Assembly (NCBI RefSeq): GCF_009932395.1
Contig: NZ_LSRS01000003.1
Location: 841,813-905,812, forward strand
Direction: 5' to 3'
DNA: 64,000 nucleotides
DNA from: Sporotomaculum syntrophicum
GTDB lineage: Bacteria; Bacillota; Desulfotomaculia; Desulfotomaculales; Desulfallaceae
Part shown: positions 35,255 to 43,688 of the stretch, in pieces
How positions within the stretch are numbered: position 1 is the stretch's first letter
Layout of the letters: each line of letters begins with the position of its first letter
The notes under the pieces: model-generated
The model's input: only the letters and a program-made list of their open reading frames with translations
The model's database searches: none
Told to the model about the DNA's origin: nothing
Translations under genes and position numbers: made by a program

Positions 35255-35566
35255 GTGGCTTTTGAAGTATATCGGCCAAGGTCAACCAGTGAAAATATAG
35301 TTGCAATTACTAAACATCATATAAGACTTGGCACAAAAATAGCAGGCCTACTTAAGGGCGATCAAGTTGAAATAGCTTATGATAAAGAAACGAATAAATT
35401 GCGCATTAGGAGCGTAGATGAAGCTGGAATGAAGGTTACCAAAAATAAAATCGGCGCCAAGGGTGTATTAAATTATTTTGATCTTAATGTAGCCAAAGGT
35501 AATTATGCAGCCGAGTTCAATCCAGAGGAGATAGCTGTTTACGTGGATTTAAATACGCGGAAATGA
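35255..35566 (+). CDS. hypothetical protein, 103 residues
   Basis: GTG start 8 bases after AAGGAGG. The first 55 residues (IVAITKHHIRLGTKIAGLLKGDQVEIAYDKETNKLRIRSV) look like a small beta-rich fold with an AbrB/MraZ flavour, and the end repeats a KGNYAAEFNPEEIAVYVDL strand pattern. It could be a small regulator, but no definite family is recognised. Terminated by a hairpin about 55 bases on. Confidence 0.65.
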   Translation: MAFEVYRPRSTSENIVAITKHHIRLGTKIAGLLKGDQVEIAYDKETNKLRIRSVDEAGMKVTKNKIGAKGVLNYFDLNVAKGNYAAEFNPEEIAVYVDLNTRK

Positions 35567-35619
35567 CTAAATGTTCAATTAAAGAGAATTGCTTTTAATT
35601 TATTAGTCGCTCATTAATT

Positions 35620-35647
35620 AAGCCGGGTTCCCCCCGACTTTTTGTTA
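35620..35647 (+). terminator. rho-independent terminator
   Basis: Stem AAGCCGGG/CCCGACTT with one mismatch, then TTTTTGTT. Ends the 35255 gene. Confidence 0.6.
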
Positions 35648-35802
35648 TTTCAAGGGAGCTACAATCCTACCTAAACTGTCGCGATTATGACACATCCTGC
35701 ACAAAAATAATTGCTTTTGCATATATTTAATTAGCACTGCATTAACCAGAGGGGGCTTTTTTTGAGCAACGCTCCCTGGTTATAAGGAGGGAGGATTGAT
35801 AT

Positions 35803-37128
35803 ATGCCTATTCAATATTTCTACAATGAACCAGATAATGTTCTATGCGTAAAAATAAAGGTTCCTGTAGTGCTGGCAGAAGCAGAAGTGCAAGTTATTAT
35901 CGACAACGTTTTAACTTTACCCGAATCAGCCCAAAAAATTGATCACATTGACGCGCGCCTGCAGGACTTTGAGGCCAGGCCGGTTTTTGTGCATGAGAAC
36001 GGAGACAGGTGGATCAGTGTTATCGAAGAAGAAGGCTGGGAAAAATTCGGCTGGCACTGGAGCACACATCGCCAGCCTGTAGTAAAAAAAATACTGATCA
36101 GCGGGACACTGCATAAACAAATTTATTATGTAGATAAGAACGACCACGTCAAACATGTGGGAGAAGACATCCCTTTTACAAAGGATACAACATTAGAAGT
36201 GCCACAACCTGTTGTTAACGAGGATAATGTTTTCATCCAGCTACACCACAAGGCCATCGATATGCGCTGGGATTTAAGGAATGGGTCCAGGCTATCTCAA
36301 ACCGGGTTGCTGATTTTCCAGGTCAAGGTGGTGGAAGAAAGGCAAATTTTTGTGCAGGTTTGCCCGCAGTTAAATGACAGTTGTCCGGCCAATGTAAATC
36401 TGCTTAAGGACGGTAACATTCAAGCTTGGGCTACCAATACTGTCCCCATATTTTGGAACGGAAGCAACATCCTGCGCTATGGTAGTGCCCTGTTGGGAGC
36501 TGATCCCAGCAAACCAGCAGTTTTGTTCCAAACCATTACCCGTTCTTATCCTAGTGTCGCCCCCAACAGCCAGTATCGCTTTTGCTTTGATGCTAAAGAA
36601 ATTCCGGATTACCAGAAAGCGCAGCAAGGAATGGCTGCTTATACCCTTACAGCGGAAGTCGTATTACTTGACGAGTTTGGTAAAGTAATCGCCAACGAAA
36701 ACAAAAGCTGGACTGCCAGCCAGATTTCAGATGGCAGCTTCACTAATTTTTGTTTTAATGGCCGGACGCCCGAGGGAACCAGGGAAGCACTGGTGCGCTT
36801 TAGCTTTGAACCTCTTAATTCCGAAAACCAGACCAGGGGGTGGCTTCCCCCGCCATTTAAACCAAAACCACCCTTTGTGCCACCGCACGAGCCGCCATGC
36901 GAACCTGAACCACCTTATATACCACCGCCATGCGAACCGAAACCACCTTTTATACCACCGCCATGCGAACCGAAACCACCTTTTGTACCACCGCCATGCG
37001 AACCGAAACCACCTTTTGTACCACCGCCATGCGAACCTGAACCTAAGCCGCCGCAAAGCAAACCTGTAAACACCAGCGCTGTAGTCATTACCAATGTTAG
37101 TTTGATCTGCATGGGACAGTTTACCTAA
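35803..37128 (+). CDS. SPOCS-domain protein with Cys/Pro repeat tail
   Basis: A 441-residue protein. Residues about 90-145 (KKILISGTLHKQIYYVDKN, HVGEDIPFTKDT) fit the SPOCS/DUF3794 domain known from the spore protein SipL and relatives. A second beta-rich region follows (about 200-345). Residues about 364-418 are five 11-residue repeats of the form PPCEPKPPFVP, each with one Cys, and a short hydrophobic end. No signal peptide. Likely a spore coat or spore-surface morphogenetic protein whose tail could cross-link; this is inference. GGAGGGAGGA before the ATG. Monocistronic with terminator. Confidence 0.75.
   Translation: MPIQYFYNEPDNVLCVKIKVPVVLAEAEVQVIIDNVLTLPESAQKIDHIDARLQDFEARPVFVHENGDRWISVIEEEGWEKFGWHWSTHRQPVVKKILISGTLHKQIYYVDKNDHVKHVGEDIPFTKDTTLEVPQPVVNEDNVFIQLHHKAIDMRWDLRNGSRLSQTGLLIFQVKVVEERQIFVQVCPQLNDSCPANVNLLKDGNIQAWATNTVPIFWNGSNILRYGSALLGADPSKPAVLFQTITRSYPSVAPNSQYRFCFDAKEIPDYQKAQQGMAAYTLTAEVVLLDEFGKVIANENKSWTASQISDGSFTNFCFNGRTPEGTREALVRFSFEPLNSENQTRGWLPPPFKPKPPFVPPHEPPCEPEPPYIPPPCEPKPPFIPPPCEPKPPFVPPPCEPKPPFVPPPCEPEPKPPQSKPVNTSAVVITNVSLICMGQFT
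36892..37056 (+). repeat. five 33-bp coding repeats
   Basis: Five in-frame units of 33 bases encoding PPCEPxPPxxP; units two to four are almost identical in DNA. They probably expand and contract by slippage or recombination. Not a CRISPR: the units are contiguous and coding. Confidence 0.85.
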
Positions 37129-37163
37129 AATACTTCAATTCCCAGAGGCTTGTAGAAAATAAT

Positions 37164-37190
37164 AAAGACCGGTACACGCAACCGGTCTTT
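37164..37190. terminator. hairpin terminator
   Basis: Perfect stem AAAGACCGGT/ACCGGTCTTT with 7-base loop between convergent genes; short A/T runs on both sides, so it may serve both. Confidence 0.6.
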
Positions 37191-37239
37191 AACTACTCAT
37201 GAGGTTGTACTGAATTAACGTATCTAGATATTGGTTTAG

Positions 37240-38982
37240 TTACATAGTTATCTGAGTTTTTAATTTATCATATAAAGTAGTTCTGCTAATACCAAGCAGT
37301 TTAGCGGCCCTTGACTTATTACCCTTGGTAATCTTCAATGCATTAGCAATAGCTTTTTTCTGAGCTTCTCTGGCCATTTCTTTGGTTGATTCGGCTAAGA
37401 TAATGTGTTCCAGTCTTTTATTTTGCTCCCAGGCAGTAGTTCCCAAAAGATCAATTTGAATCAAATCAAGGTGGCAGCCTGCAATGGCTCGTTCAATAAC
37501 ATTTTCCAGTTCCCCAATATTTCCTGGCCATTGATAAGTTTTAAAGAAAACCATGGTATCATCCGAAACGCCTTTAATTTGTTTTCCATATTTTTTATTA
37601 TACTTGTCTACCAAGTGATTGACCAATAAAGGAATATCTTTAATATGCTTTCTCAATGGAGGTATAGTGATGTCCAAAACGTTTAACCTATAATAAAGCT
37701 CTTTTCTAAACCGCCCTTCTAAAGTAAGCTTATACAGGTCCTGGTTTGTTGCAGCAATTATACGGACATCAATTTTCTTGGTTGTGATCCCACCTACCCG
37801 TTCAATTTCTTTCTCCTGGAGCACCCGCAGTAATCTTCCTTGCAAAGACCATGGCATACTGCCAATTTCATCAAAGAAAATTGTGCCACCATCAGCCAGC
37901 TCAAATTGACCCGGTTTTCCATGCTTGAGAGCGCCTGTAAACGCCCCTCCTTCGTAACCGAATAATTCTATTTCCGCAATCCCTGCAGAAATTGCTGTAC
38001 AATCTACCTTGATGAAGGGACGTTTATAACGATTGCTGGCATTATGAATCGATTGGGCTAATAATTCTTTCCCAACTCCGCTTTCACCACATATAAGCAC
38101 CGTGGAAGAGCTTTTTGCAGCTTGCAAAGCTTGACTCTTAATTTTGACCATACAGGGGCTCTGACTAATGAAACAATCAATTGTATACTTGGTGCCGTTT
38201 TGCTTAAATAGCTGGTTATTGTCTGTGATCTTATTCACCAAAGATAATTCTTGCCTGTTGTCTTCTTTCTTGCTGTGAATAGATGCCGAAATAGCTGCAG
38301 TTTCTTGCAAGAGCAAAATCGCACCGTTTATTCTGCCGCCTTGCAACATCGGCAGTCCATTGACAATCACGTTTGTAGAAAAAAGCTTGACCTTTTGGGG
38401 CTCACAAGAAACCCCATTGATGATTTTGTCAAAGGATAGACCAGCTAATAATTCCTTAATCTGCTGGCCAACCCGGATATCAGGGAATGTCTGTTTAAGA
38501 TACACGCTGACTAAAGTTATTTTCCCCTGTACATCGGTAGCCACAAGCCCACACGGTGTTTTTTGAAAAATATCTGCTATTTCCTTGTATGTAAATCTAA
38601 TGTGGTCAAGCAATTGATTGATCGCATCAGTATGGTTTATGATGCCAACCGGCCGGCCATTAATATCAATTACCGGGGTCTGCTCAATACGGGAGCTACG
38701 CAGCCAGCTGATGATATCAGCAAGATTATTAATAGTTAAATCCTCACGAATGCACATTATATCACGAAGGTAATATTTTTGAATACAGGTTTCAAGGCTG
38801 GTTCCCTTTAGCAGACAATCATCTAAAATATCGCGGGTAAACATACCAATTAATCGCCCGTCCTGATTATGGACAGATACTCCTGTTAGCCTGGTGCTTC
38901 GGAAAACAAGCAGAGCATCTTTCATTGTGCTATCAGGCTTCAATGATACATTGATGGGAACCATGATTTCTTTTGCTTTCAT
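37240..38982 (-). CDS. sigma-54 activator with CBS pair and PAS domain
   Basis: A 580-residue enhancer-binding protein. Two CBS domains (about 1-130) that usually bind adenosyl nucleotides, a PAS domain (about 135-240), the AAA+ domain with Walker A GESGVGKE, the sigma-54-contacting GAFTGA loop and Walker B TIFFDEIG, and a Fis-type helix-turn-helix at the end (NKSRAAKLLGISRTTLYDKL). It would open sigma-54 promoters in response to an energy or ligand signal. ATG 38982 is preferred over a GTG at 38994, although ribosome sites are close to both. Its leader (39065-39390) carries two riboswitch-like units. Confidence 0.92.
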   Translation of the reverse strand: MKAKEIMVPINVSLKPDSTMKDALLVFRSTRLTGVSVHNQDGRLIGMFTRDILDDCLLKGTSLETCIQKYYLRDIMCIREDLTINNLADIISWLRSSRIEQTPVIDINGRPVGIINHTDAINQLLDHIRFTYKEIADIFQKTPCGLVATDVQGKITLVSVYLKQTFPDIRVGQQIKELLAGLSFDKIINGVSCEPQKVKLFSTNVIVNGLPMLQGGRINGAILLLQETAAISASIHSKKEDNRQELSLVNKITDNNQLFKQNGTKYTIDCFISQSPCMVKIKSQALQAAKSSSTVLICGESGVGKELLAQSIHNASNRYKRPFIKVDCTAISAGIAEIELFGYEGGAFTGALKHGKPGQFELADGGTIFFDEIGSMPWSLQGRLLRVLQEKEIERVGGITTKKIDVRIIAATNQDLYKLTLEGRFRKELYYRLNVLDITIPPLRKHIKDIPLLVNHLVDKYNKKYGKQIKGVSDDTMVFFKTYQWPGNIGELENVIERAIAGCHLDLIQIDLLGTTAWEQNKRLEHIILAESTKEMAREAQKKAIANALKITKGNKSRAAKLLGISRTTLYDKLKTQITM

Positions 38983-39064
38983 ATACTCCACCAACCTCTA
39001 TAATTTTGAGTGGTCCTAAGACTGCCCGGATACCGCTTCGCCGGATTTATTTAATCGCACCGAC

Positions 39065-39112
39065 AAAAAAATAAAGCCGGGCAGAGGTTGCGTAAAGCAA
39101 AGCTAGCCCGGC
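39065..39112 (-). terminator. terminator of proximal leader unit
   Basis: Stem GCCGGGC/GCCCGGC around a 23-base loop, then TTTATTTTTTT reading leftward. It sits between the proximal aptamer-like RNA and the start of the sigma-54 activator, so it must be bypassed for expression. Confidence 0.8.
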
Positions 39113-39117
39113 ATTAC

Positions 39118-39200
39118 ATACCGAATCCAACTCTCCTTCTCGCAATGGAAGGCGCAACAGTTTCCCGTTGAGCCCAATGGCCAGTAAACCATGACTGAAA
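39118..39200 (-). ncRNA. riboswitch-like leader, proximal unit
   Basis: Shares with the distal unit the blocks TGGCCATTGGG, GGGAAAC, and CCATTGCG followed by AAGG, in the same order and spacing. Between them a stem with a GAAA tetraloop changes sequence but keeps pairing (here AACGG-GAAA-CUGUU), which is covariation. Followed by its own terminator. The conserved blocks resemble my memory of the molybdenum/tungsten cofactor riboswitch, but I cannot confirm the class. Confidence 0.6.
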
Positions 39201-39236
39201 TAGTTTTAGGTTATATGGCTCCAGAGAGCACCCTAT

Positions 39237-39281
39237 AAAATTATAAAAAGCTTTGTCATATGCAAAAAAGGACAAAGCTTT
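39237..39281 (-). terminator. terminator of distal leader unit
   Basis: Perfect 11-base stem AAAGCTTTGTC/GACAAAGCTTT, then TTATAATTTT reading leftward, directly behind the distal aptamer-like RNA. Confidence 0.85.
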
Positions 39282-39301
39282 AAAAAATTGCTAAAGCTAA
39301 A

Positions 39302-39380
39302 TTCCCCTTTCCGCAATGGGAGGCACACCGGTTTCCCTGTGTACCCAATGGCCAAGCAACCATACCATTTGTTCAGGTTA
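39302..39380 (-). ncRNA. riboswitch-like leader, distal unit
   Basis: First of two tandem units in the leader of the CBS-sigma54 activator. Conserved blocks as in the proximal unit; its tetraloop stem is CACAGG-GAAA-CC-UGUG. Followed by its own terminator. Tandem aptamer-terminator pairs give a steeper or two-input response. Ligand not proven; molybdenum/tungsten cofactor is the leading guess. Confidence 0.6.
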
Positions 39381-39647
39381 CCAGACTCGGAGATATTTAA
39401 TACACCCAATAATATAATACTTTATTAATAGATTAAAGTATTTTAATAATAATGTCAAGAATAGTTTGTATTATAAATAATCTTAGCTATCAAACTATTT
39501 TGTTAATTTTTTATCTGGCGTTAAAGCAACAGCAGCAAAGCTAAAAGTAGTGCAACAAAAAGACATGTTTTGGCGTCTAGTAAAAGTAGATGAACACATT
39601 TCATCAAGTTTTGTGCCTTAAACGAAGCGAAAGGAATGGTTATAAAT

Positions 39648-40580
39648 ATGAAAAAAATACTTTTGCCGGCACTGATCTTTTTACTAAGTATATCTTTGAT
39701 TGGTTGTTCCGGCGGAGGTAACCAAACACAGTCTATAGTGGAACCATCACCCAACAGCCAGCAGCCGAGTAATGCAAGCGATGAGGCTCTGGTTACCGGG
39801 CTGGTCAAAGATTTCGGCAGGAAATTGCAATCTGTTTCACTGTCAGCACCCGAGGATCTAGTTCAAGTAAGCTTGCATGAGAATTATAGCGGATTGGTAT
39901 CCACCGAGTTGTTAACCAATTGGCAAAGCGATCCTCAGAATGCTCCCGGGCGATTAGTATCAAGTCCGTGGCCGGATCGTATTGAAATTGTATCGTTTAA
40001 CAAAATATCGGAAAAGTCCTACGAGGTTAAAGGTGAAATTATTGAAATCACCAGCACGGAGAAGAAAAACGGCGGAATTGCTGCCAAGCGTCCTATTACC
40101 CTCGTGGTAGAGAAAATTAATAACCACTGGCTAATTAATGCTGTAAAGCTGGGTGCATACGAGGAAACCAGCACCATTGTCTATAAAAACATACCATATG
40201 GGTTCGATTTTTACTTGCCGCAAAGCTGGAAAAACTATACGATAATCACCGGTCAGTGGGAAGGTTTTCCACCTGGCGGGCAGGTGTCTGAAGCTGCCGC
40301 ATCCGGACCAATGATTTCCATCAGACATCCCCTGTGGACTGAGCATAACCAGCGGCAGGACATACCCATCCTGGTATTTACCCTTGACCAGTGGAACTCA
40401 CTACAGCAGGAAAAATTTCATATCGGCGCGGCACCTATGGGACCGAGCGAGCTTAGCCGCAATAACAAATACGTTTTTGCCCTGCCCGCGCGGTACAACT
40501 ACGCATTTCCAACCGGCTTTGAAGAGGTGGAGAATATTTTAGATGGCAATCCTCTGCAACCGATAACACTAGAACATTAA
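39648..40580 (+). CDS. lipoprotein of unknown function
   Basis: A 310-residue predicted lipoprotein: MKKILLPALIFLLSISLIGC gives a signal peptide with lipobox SLIGC at 17-21, followed by a Gly/Ser/Pro/Gln-rich linker. The outer part has two regions: about 55-170 (VKGEIIEITSTEK, RPITLVVEKINNHWLI, like an NTF2/DUF4829-type beta domain) and 175-310 (YGFDFYLPQSWKNYTI). Function unknown; envelope-attached. ATG 39648 is chosen because the signal peptide begins there; an ATG 12 bases earlier sits on the AAAGGA site. Confidence 0.8.
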   Translation: MKKILLPALIFLLSISLIGCSGGGNQTQSIVEPSPNSQQPSNASDEALVTGLVKDFGRKLQSVSLSAPEDLVQVSLHENYSGLVSTELLTNWQSDPQNAPGRLVSSPWPDRIEIVSFNKISEKSYEVKGEIIEITSTEKKNGGIAAKRPITLVVEKINNHWLINAVKLGAYEETSTIVYKNIPYGFDFYLPQSWKNYTIITGQWEGFPPGGQVSEAAASGPMISIRHPLWTEHNQRQDIPILVFTLDQWNSLQQEKFHIGAAPMGPSELSRNNKYVFALPARYNYAFPTGFEEVENILDGNPLQPITLEH

Positions 40581-40625
40581 GCTGGTATGAGTAGATACAT
40601 TATCTTGTAGTAGTTCGTCGTTTCA

Positions 40626-41222
40626 TCAACTTTTCGTTAAACCTTCGGCAATATAATCAATAATTACGCTCATGACTTTCGGAAATAACTCTGCCCCAAT
40701 CTCTTCCTTATGTAACCGGAGCAACATAATGGCATGCAATACCCCATTGATCACTTCTGGAGACTGTTCTTTGAACACATCGCGCTGAATTAAAGCTTCA
40801 ACAAATGCAATCCCATCTTGGGTATGATCTTGTGAAAAATCTCTTACCAGATGCTTTGGCAGTTTACGTTTAACTCGTTCAGCTACTCCTTCCTTAAACC
40901 ACTGCTGCAAAAGAGGATTTTCATCGGCCATTGCAAAAGCCATATGTAAGAAAGAAGAGATCAACTCTTTAGGAGGGAGTTTCTCCTGCATATGTTCACC
41001 GATTAACCGGTTCTTAATCTCTTCTTGTTGTTGTATGATGACATAAAAAAGCTCTTCTTTGGAGGAGAAAAATTTATAAAATGAGCCTTTAGCAATCCCG
41101 CAGGCTTGCACCAGATCATCAATGCTGGTTTTGTCCAGGCCATATTTAATAAATAGCTCTTTACCTTTGTTTAAAAGACATTGTCTGATTTGTTCCTTTT
41201 CATTTTCTGTAAACTTAGCCAT
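40626..41222 (-). CDS. TetR family repressor
   Basis: A 198-residue TetR-type regulator. The N-terminal helix-turn-helix is clear (GLDKTSIDDLVQACGIAKGSFYKFFSSKEELF), followed by an all-helical ligand domain. ATG at 41222 follows AAAGGAGTTGAG. It is divergent from an alpha/beta hydrolase gene; the shared 208-base region holds a consensus promoter and repeated GTCACC half-sites, so it probably represses itself and the hydrolase. Inducer unknown. Confidence 0.9.
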   Translation of the reverse strand: MAKFTENEKEQIRQCLLNKGKELFIKYGLDKTSIDDLVQACGIAKGSFYKFFSSKEELFYVIIQQQEEIKNRLIGEHMQEKLPPKELISSFLHMAFAMADENPLLQQWFKEGVAERVKRKLPKHLVRDFSQDHTQDGIAFVEALIQRDVFKEQSPEVINGVLHAIMLLRLHKEEIGAELFPKVMSVIIDYIAEGLTKS

Positions 41223-41260
41223 TGTCTCAACTCCTTTGACCTTATTTTTATGACTACTCA

Positions 41261-41289
41261 TTGACAAAAAGTCACCGAGTTTTTATAAT
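41261..41289 (+). promoter_or_regulatory. consensus sigma-A promoter of the hydrolase
   Basis: TTGACA (41261-41266), 17-base spacer, TATAAT (41284-41289). Both hexamers are perfect. A GTCACC half-site lies inside the spacer, fitting control by the adjacent TetR protein. Confidence 0.8.
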
Positions 41290-41319
41290 GATCTTATCAG
41301 CCACAATAACAAATGTAAA

Positions 41320-41361
41320 GGTCACCTAAGGAGGGGTATTTTTTTACAACCCTTGGTGACC
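41320..41361. promoter_or_regulatory. candidate TetR operator dyad
   Basis: GGTCACCTAAGG and CCTTGGTGACC form inverted arms around a T-rich centre. With the GTCACC in the promoter spacer this gives three half-sites in the TetR/hydrolase region. In RNA the same arms could fold as an attenuator. Confidence 0.5.
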
Positions 41362-41430
41362 AGATGTTATTAATTAGTCATTTGGTCAATATGGAATTAC
41401 ATTAGAAAAAAATCAAGGAGTGATTAAACA

Positions 41431-42222
41431 ATGCCTTTCACACAAGTTAATGGTATTAACCTGCACTATGAAATTCGTGGCGCAGGACCACGTGTCCTCT
41501 TTATTCACGGCATAGGCGCCGATTTAAAGAGCCCCGTCAGCATCTTCACTACCCCTGTCCCTCAATATTTCACTGTACTTGCCTTTGACCCCCGAGGGCT
41601 CGGGGAATCAGATAGTCCTCAAGAACCCTGCAGCATTGCCGAACTGGCCGATAATGCTGCCGGCCTGGCGGAGGCGGCAGGCTGGGAGCGTTACCATGTC
41701 CTTGGCGCTTCAATGGGAGGTATGGTGGCTCAGGAACTGGCGCTGCGCTACCCTGCTAGGGTGGAACGACTTGTTCTGTCCGTTACCAATGGGGGCGGCG
41801 TAAACTCTGGACCCCAGGTGATCGACAAATTAAATGAAATGTCTACTGCCGAAAAGCTCAAATTATCGGATAGTCGGAAAGACAAGGCCTGGGTAGCCGC
41901 CCACCCGGAGTTGGTAAGCCAGGCAGAGCAGGAATCAAAGGCCTTTTTGGCGGCACTACAGGCTAACCCGGAACATCTTCGGGGCTATAACAATCAGGTA
42001 TATGCCGTACTCAGACACAATACCTTTGCCCGCCTGCCACAGATTAAAGCTCCAACCCTCGTTATCGGCGGGCGGTATGATAACAGCTGCCCACCAGACA
42101 TAACCCGGGCGCTGGCCAAGCAAATACCGGGTGCGCGCTACGAACTGCTAGAGTCTGGACATGGTGACTGGTATTTTGACTCGGCTGCTTGGGCTATGAT
42201 CATTGATTTTCTCCGCGGCTAG
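41431..42222 (+). CDS. alpha/beta hydrolase
   Basis: A 263-residue alpha/beta-fold hydrolase with the nucleophile Ser in GASMGG (about 94), oxyanion region HGIGA, a charge-relay Asp in GGRYDNS and His in SGHGDW. Similar proteins include esterases and 3-oxoadipate enol-lactonase-like enzymes; no specific substrate can be named. Cytoplasmic. AAGGAGTG before the ATG. Controlled by the divergent TetR gene, likely induced by a small toxic or foreign compound (inference). Confidence 0.88.
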   Translation: MPFTQVNGINLHYEIRGAGPRVLFIHGIGADLKSPVSIFTTPVPQYFTVLAFDPRGLGESDSPQEPCSIAELADNAAGLAEAAGWERYHVLGASMGGMVAQELALRYPARVERLVLSVTNGGGVNSGPQVIDKLNEMSTAEKLKLSDSRKDKAWVAAHPELVSQAEQESKAFLAALQANPEHLRGYNNQVYAVLRHNTFARLPQIKAPTLVIGGRYDNSCPPDITRALAKQIPGARYELLESGHGDWYFDSAAWAMIIDFLRG

Positions 42223-42399
42223 GCGGGTGCTACTTAAGACAACGGAAGAGCAAGCCTTGAGCTCCTCCCTTTTGCTTGATTATTAAGGTGGTTACAAGTC
42301 TCAGATCCAAACAACTCCAAAAAACCCCGGTTGAGTATGGGATAACCACCTACCTTTCGGGCACATTAAGAATAAATCGTTAAAACAAGGTGAGACCTC

Positions 42400-43368
42400 A
42401 TGCTCGTTCGTTTTGGCTTTGTCGCCATGTCGGTATTGCAGGAGAAAGCCTCTCCTTCCAAAGCAGTAACCTTTAAGAATTACCAACAGCTTGCCCGGCA
42501 AAACCCCGGAGCTGCGCTGGATAAGGTTAAGCGGGTAGCCAGGGAAAACCTGTTCAATACACTGCGCCTGCTCAGGCATTGCCAGGTCAACGGGGTAAAG
42601 TTATACCGCTTCTCTTCAAAGATAATTCCACTTGCTACTCACCCGGAGTTAACAGACTGGGATTACTTAACAGAGTTAAGTCCCCAGTTGCAGCAAATAG
42701 GGGAATTCGTTAAACAGCATGAAATGAGAGTTACCTTTCATCCTGACCATTTCACATTGATTAATACCCCCCGCGAGGATGTTTTCCAGGCATCGGTGAA
42801 CGACCTTATGCATCACTGCAGGCTCCTGGAGGTTATGCGACTGAATGACCAGGCCAAGTTAATTACTCACATTGGTGGCGGTTATGGCAACAAGAAGTCT
42901 GCGTTGGATAAGTTCATTGAAAACTGGGCCCGTATTCCTCAAAATATAGCTAGACGCATTGCCCTGGAAAATGACGACAAAACATTCACCGCCCGGGACA
43001 CGCTCTGCTTATGCCAGAAACTGCAGTTGCCTATGGTATTGGATATCCATCACTTCAGCTGTAACCACGAAACAGATAGCCGCCTAGAAGATATTTATCC
43101 TGGATTTGTGGACACCTGGCAGGAGACCGGGTTACCGCCTAAAATTCACGCATCCAGTCCCAAAAGTGAAGCTGACTCTCGAGGCCACCATGATTATGTG
43201 GAGCCAGGCAGCGTGTATAACTTTATTAAGTTGGCGAGGGAATTGCCAATAGATTTGGATGTAATGGTTGAAGCCAAGCAAAAGGACCAAGCCATGTTTA
43301 AACTAGTTCAAGATTTAAGTCAATTACCGGGTATTGTACCAGTAAGCGCTGCAAGTGTCAGAATTTAA
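42400..43368 (+). CDS. uvsE: UV damage endonuclease
   Basis: UvsE/UvdE, 322 residues, a TIM-barrel metal enzyme that nicks DNA 5' of UV photoproducts and other lesions, starting an alternative excision repair. Family features: LVRFGFVAMSV at the start, NTLRLLRHC, FHPDHFTLINTP with metal His, ITHIGGGYGNK, ALENDDKTF and LDIHHFSCNH. AAGGTGAGACCTC precedes the ATG. First of several repair genes in this stretch. Confidence 0.93.
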   Translation: MLVRFGFVAMSVLQEKASPSKAVTFKNYQQLARQNPGAALDKVKRVARENLFNTLRLLRHCQVNGVKLYRFSSKIIPLATHPELTDWDYLTELSPQLQQIGEFVKQHEMRVTFHPDHFTLINTPREDVFQASVNDLMHHCRLLEVMRLNDQAKLITHIGGGYGNKKSALDKFIENWARIPQNIARRIALENDDKTFTARDTLCLCQKLQLPMVLDIHHFSCNHETDSRLEDIYPGFVDTWQETGLPPKIHASSPKSEADSRGHHDYVEPGSVYNFIKLARELPIDLDVMVEAKQKDQAMFKLVQDLSQLPGIVPVSAASVRI

Positions 43369-43401
43369 ACTAATCACCAACTGCCCCTTACAACCAGCGT
43401 A

Positions 43402-43680
43402 TTAAAGCAACTTGGCAACACCTACCTCCAGTTTGTGAAACTCAAAAACAATTTCAGCAGAATTTTTTGCTTCCTGTAAAGGGTGCTGCTGCTGAATTAA
43501 TATGCTTAGTGATTGTTCACTTTGTATTTTATGTAAAAGGAAGGATATTGGATTTACTTTTTGAATATAGACATAAACAATGTCCCCAGTTTGAGGAGGA
43601 ACCGGTATACAAATTAAATTAATAATGGAGGAGATGTGGATTTTGTTACATCGTCTACTATGAATTTTAATAGGCAGGTG
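43402..43680 (-). pseudogene. open frame without start, possible gene remnant
   Basis: The 320-base gap between uvsE and the flavodoxin-like gene is open on the leftward strand for 93 codons with no stop and no start codon. The second two thirds look like protein (PVPPQTGDIVYVYIQKVNP, SILIQQQHPLQEAKNSAEIVFEFHKLEV). It could be the rest of a gene overwritten at its 5' end by the flavodoxin gene's upstream region. No family recognised; chance is possible. Confidence 0.28.
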
Positions 43681-43688
43681 CTAAGTAA

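Noticed and set aside
36727-37112. Leftward and shifted frames with Arg/Trp or Gly/His repeats; also possible CRISPR-like repeats
   Set aside because: These are shadows of the in-frame Pro/Cys repeats of the SPOCS protein. The units are contiguous with no spacers, so it is not a CRISPR array.
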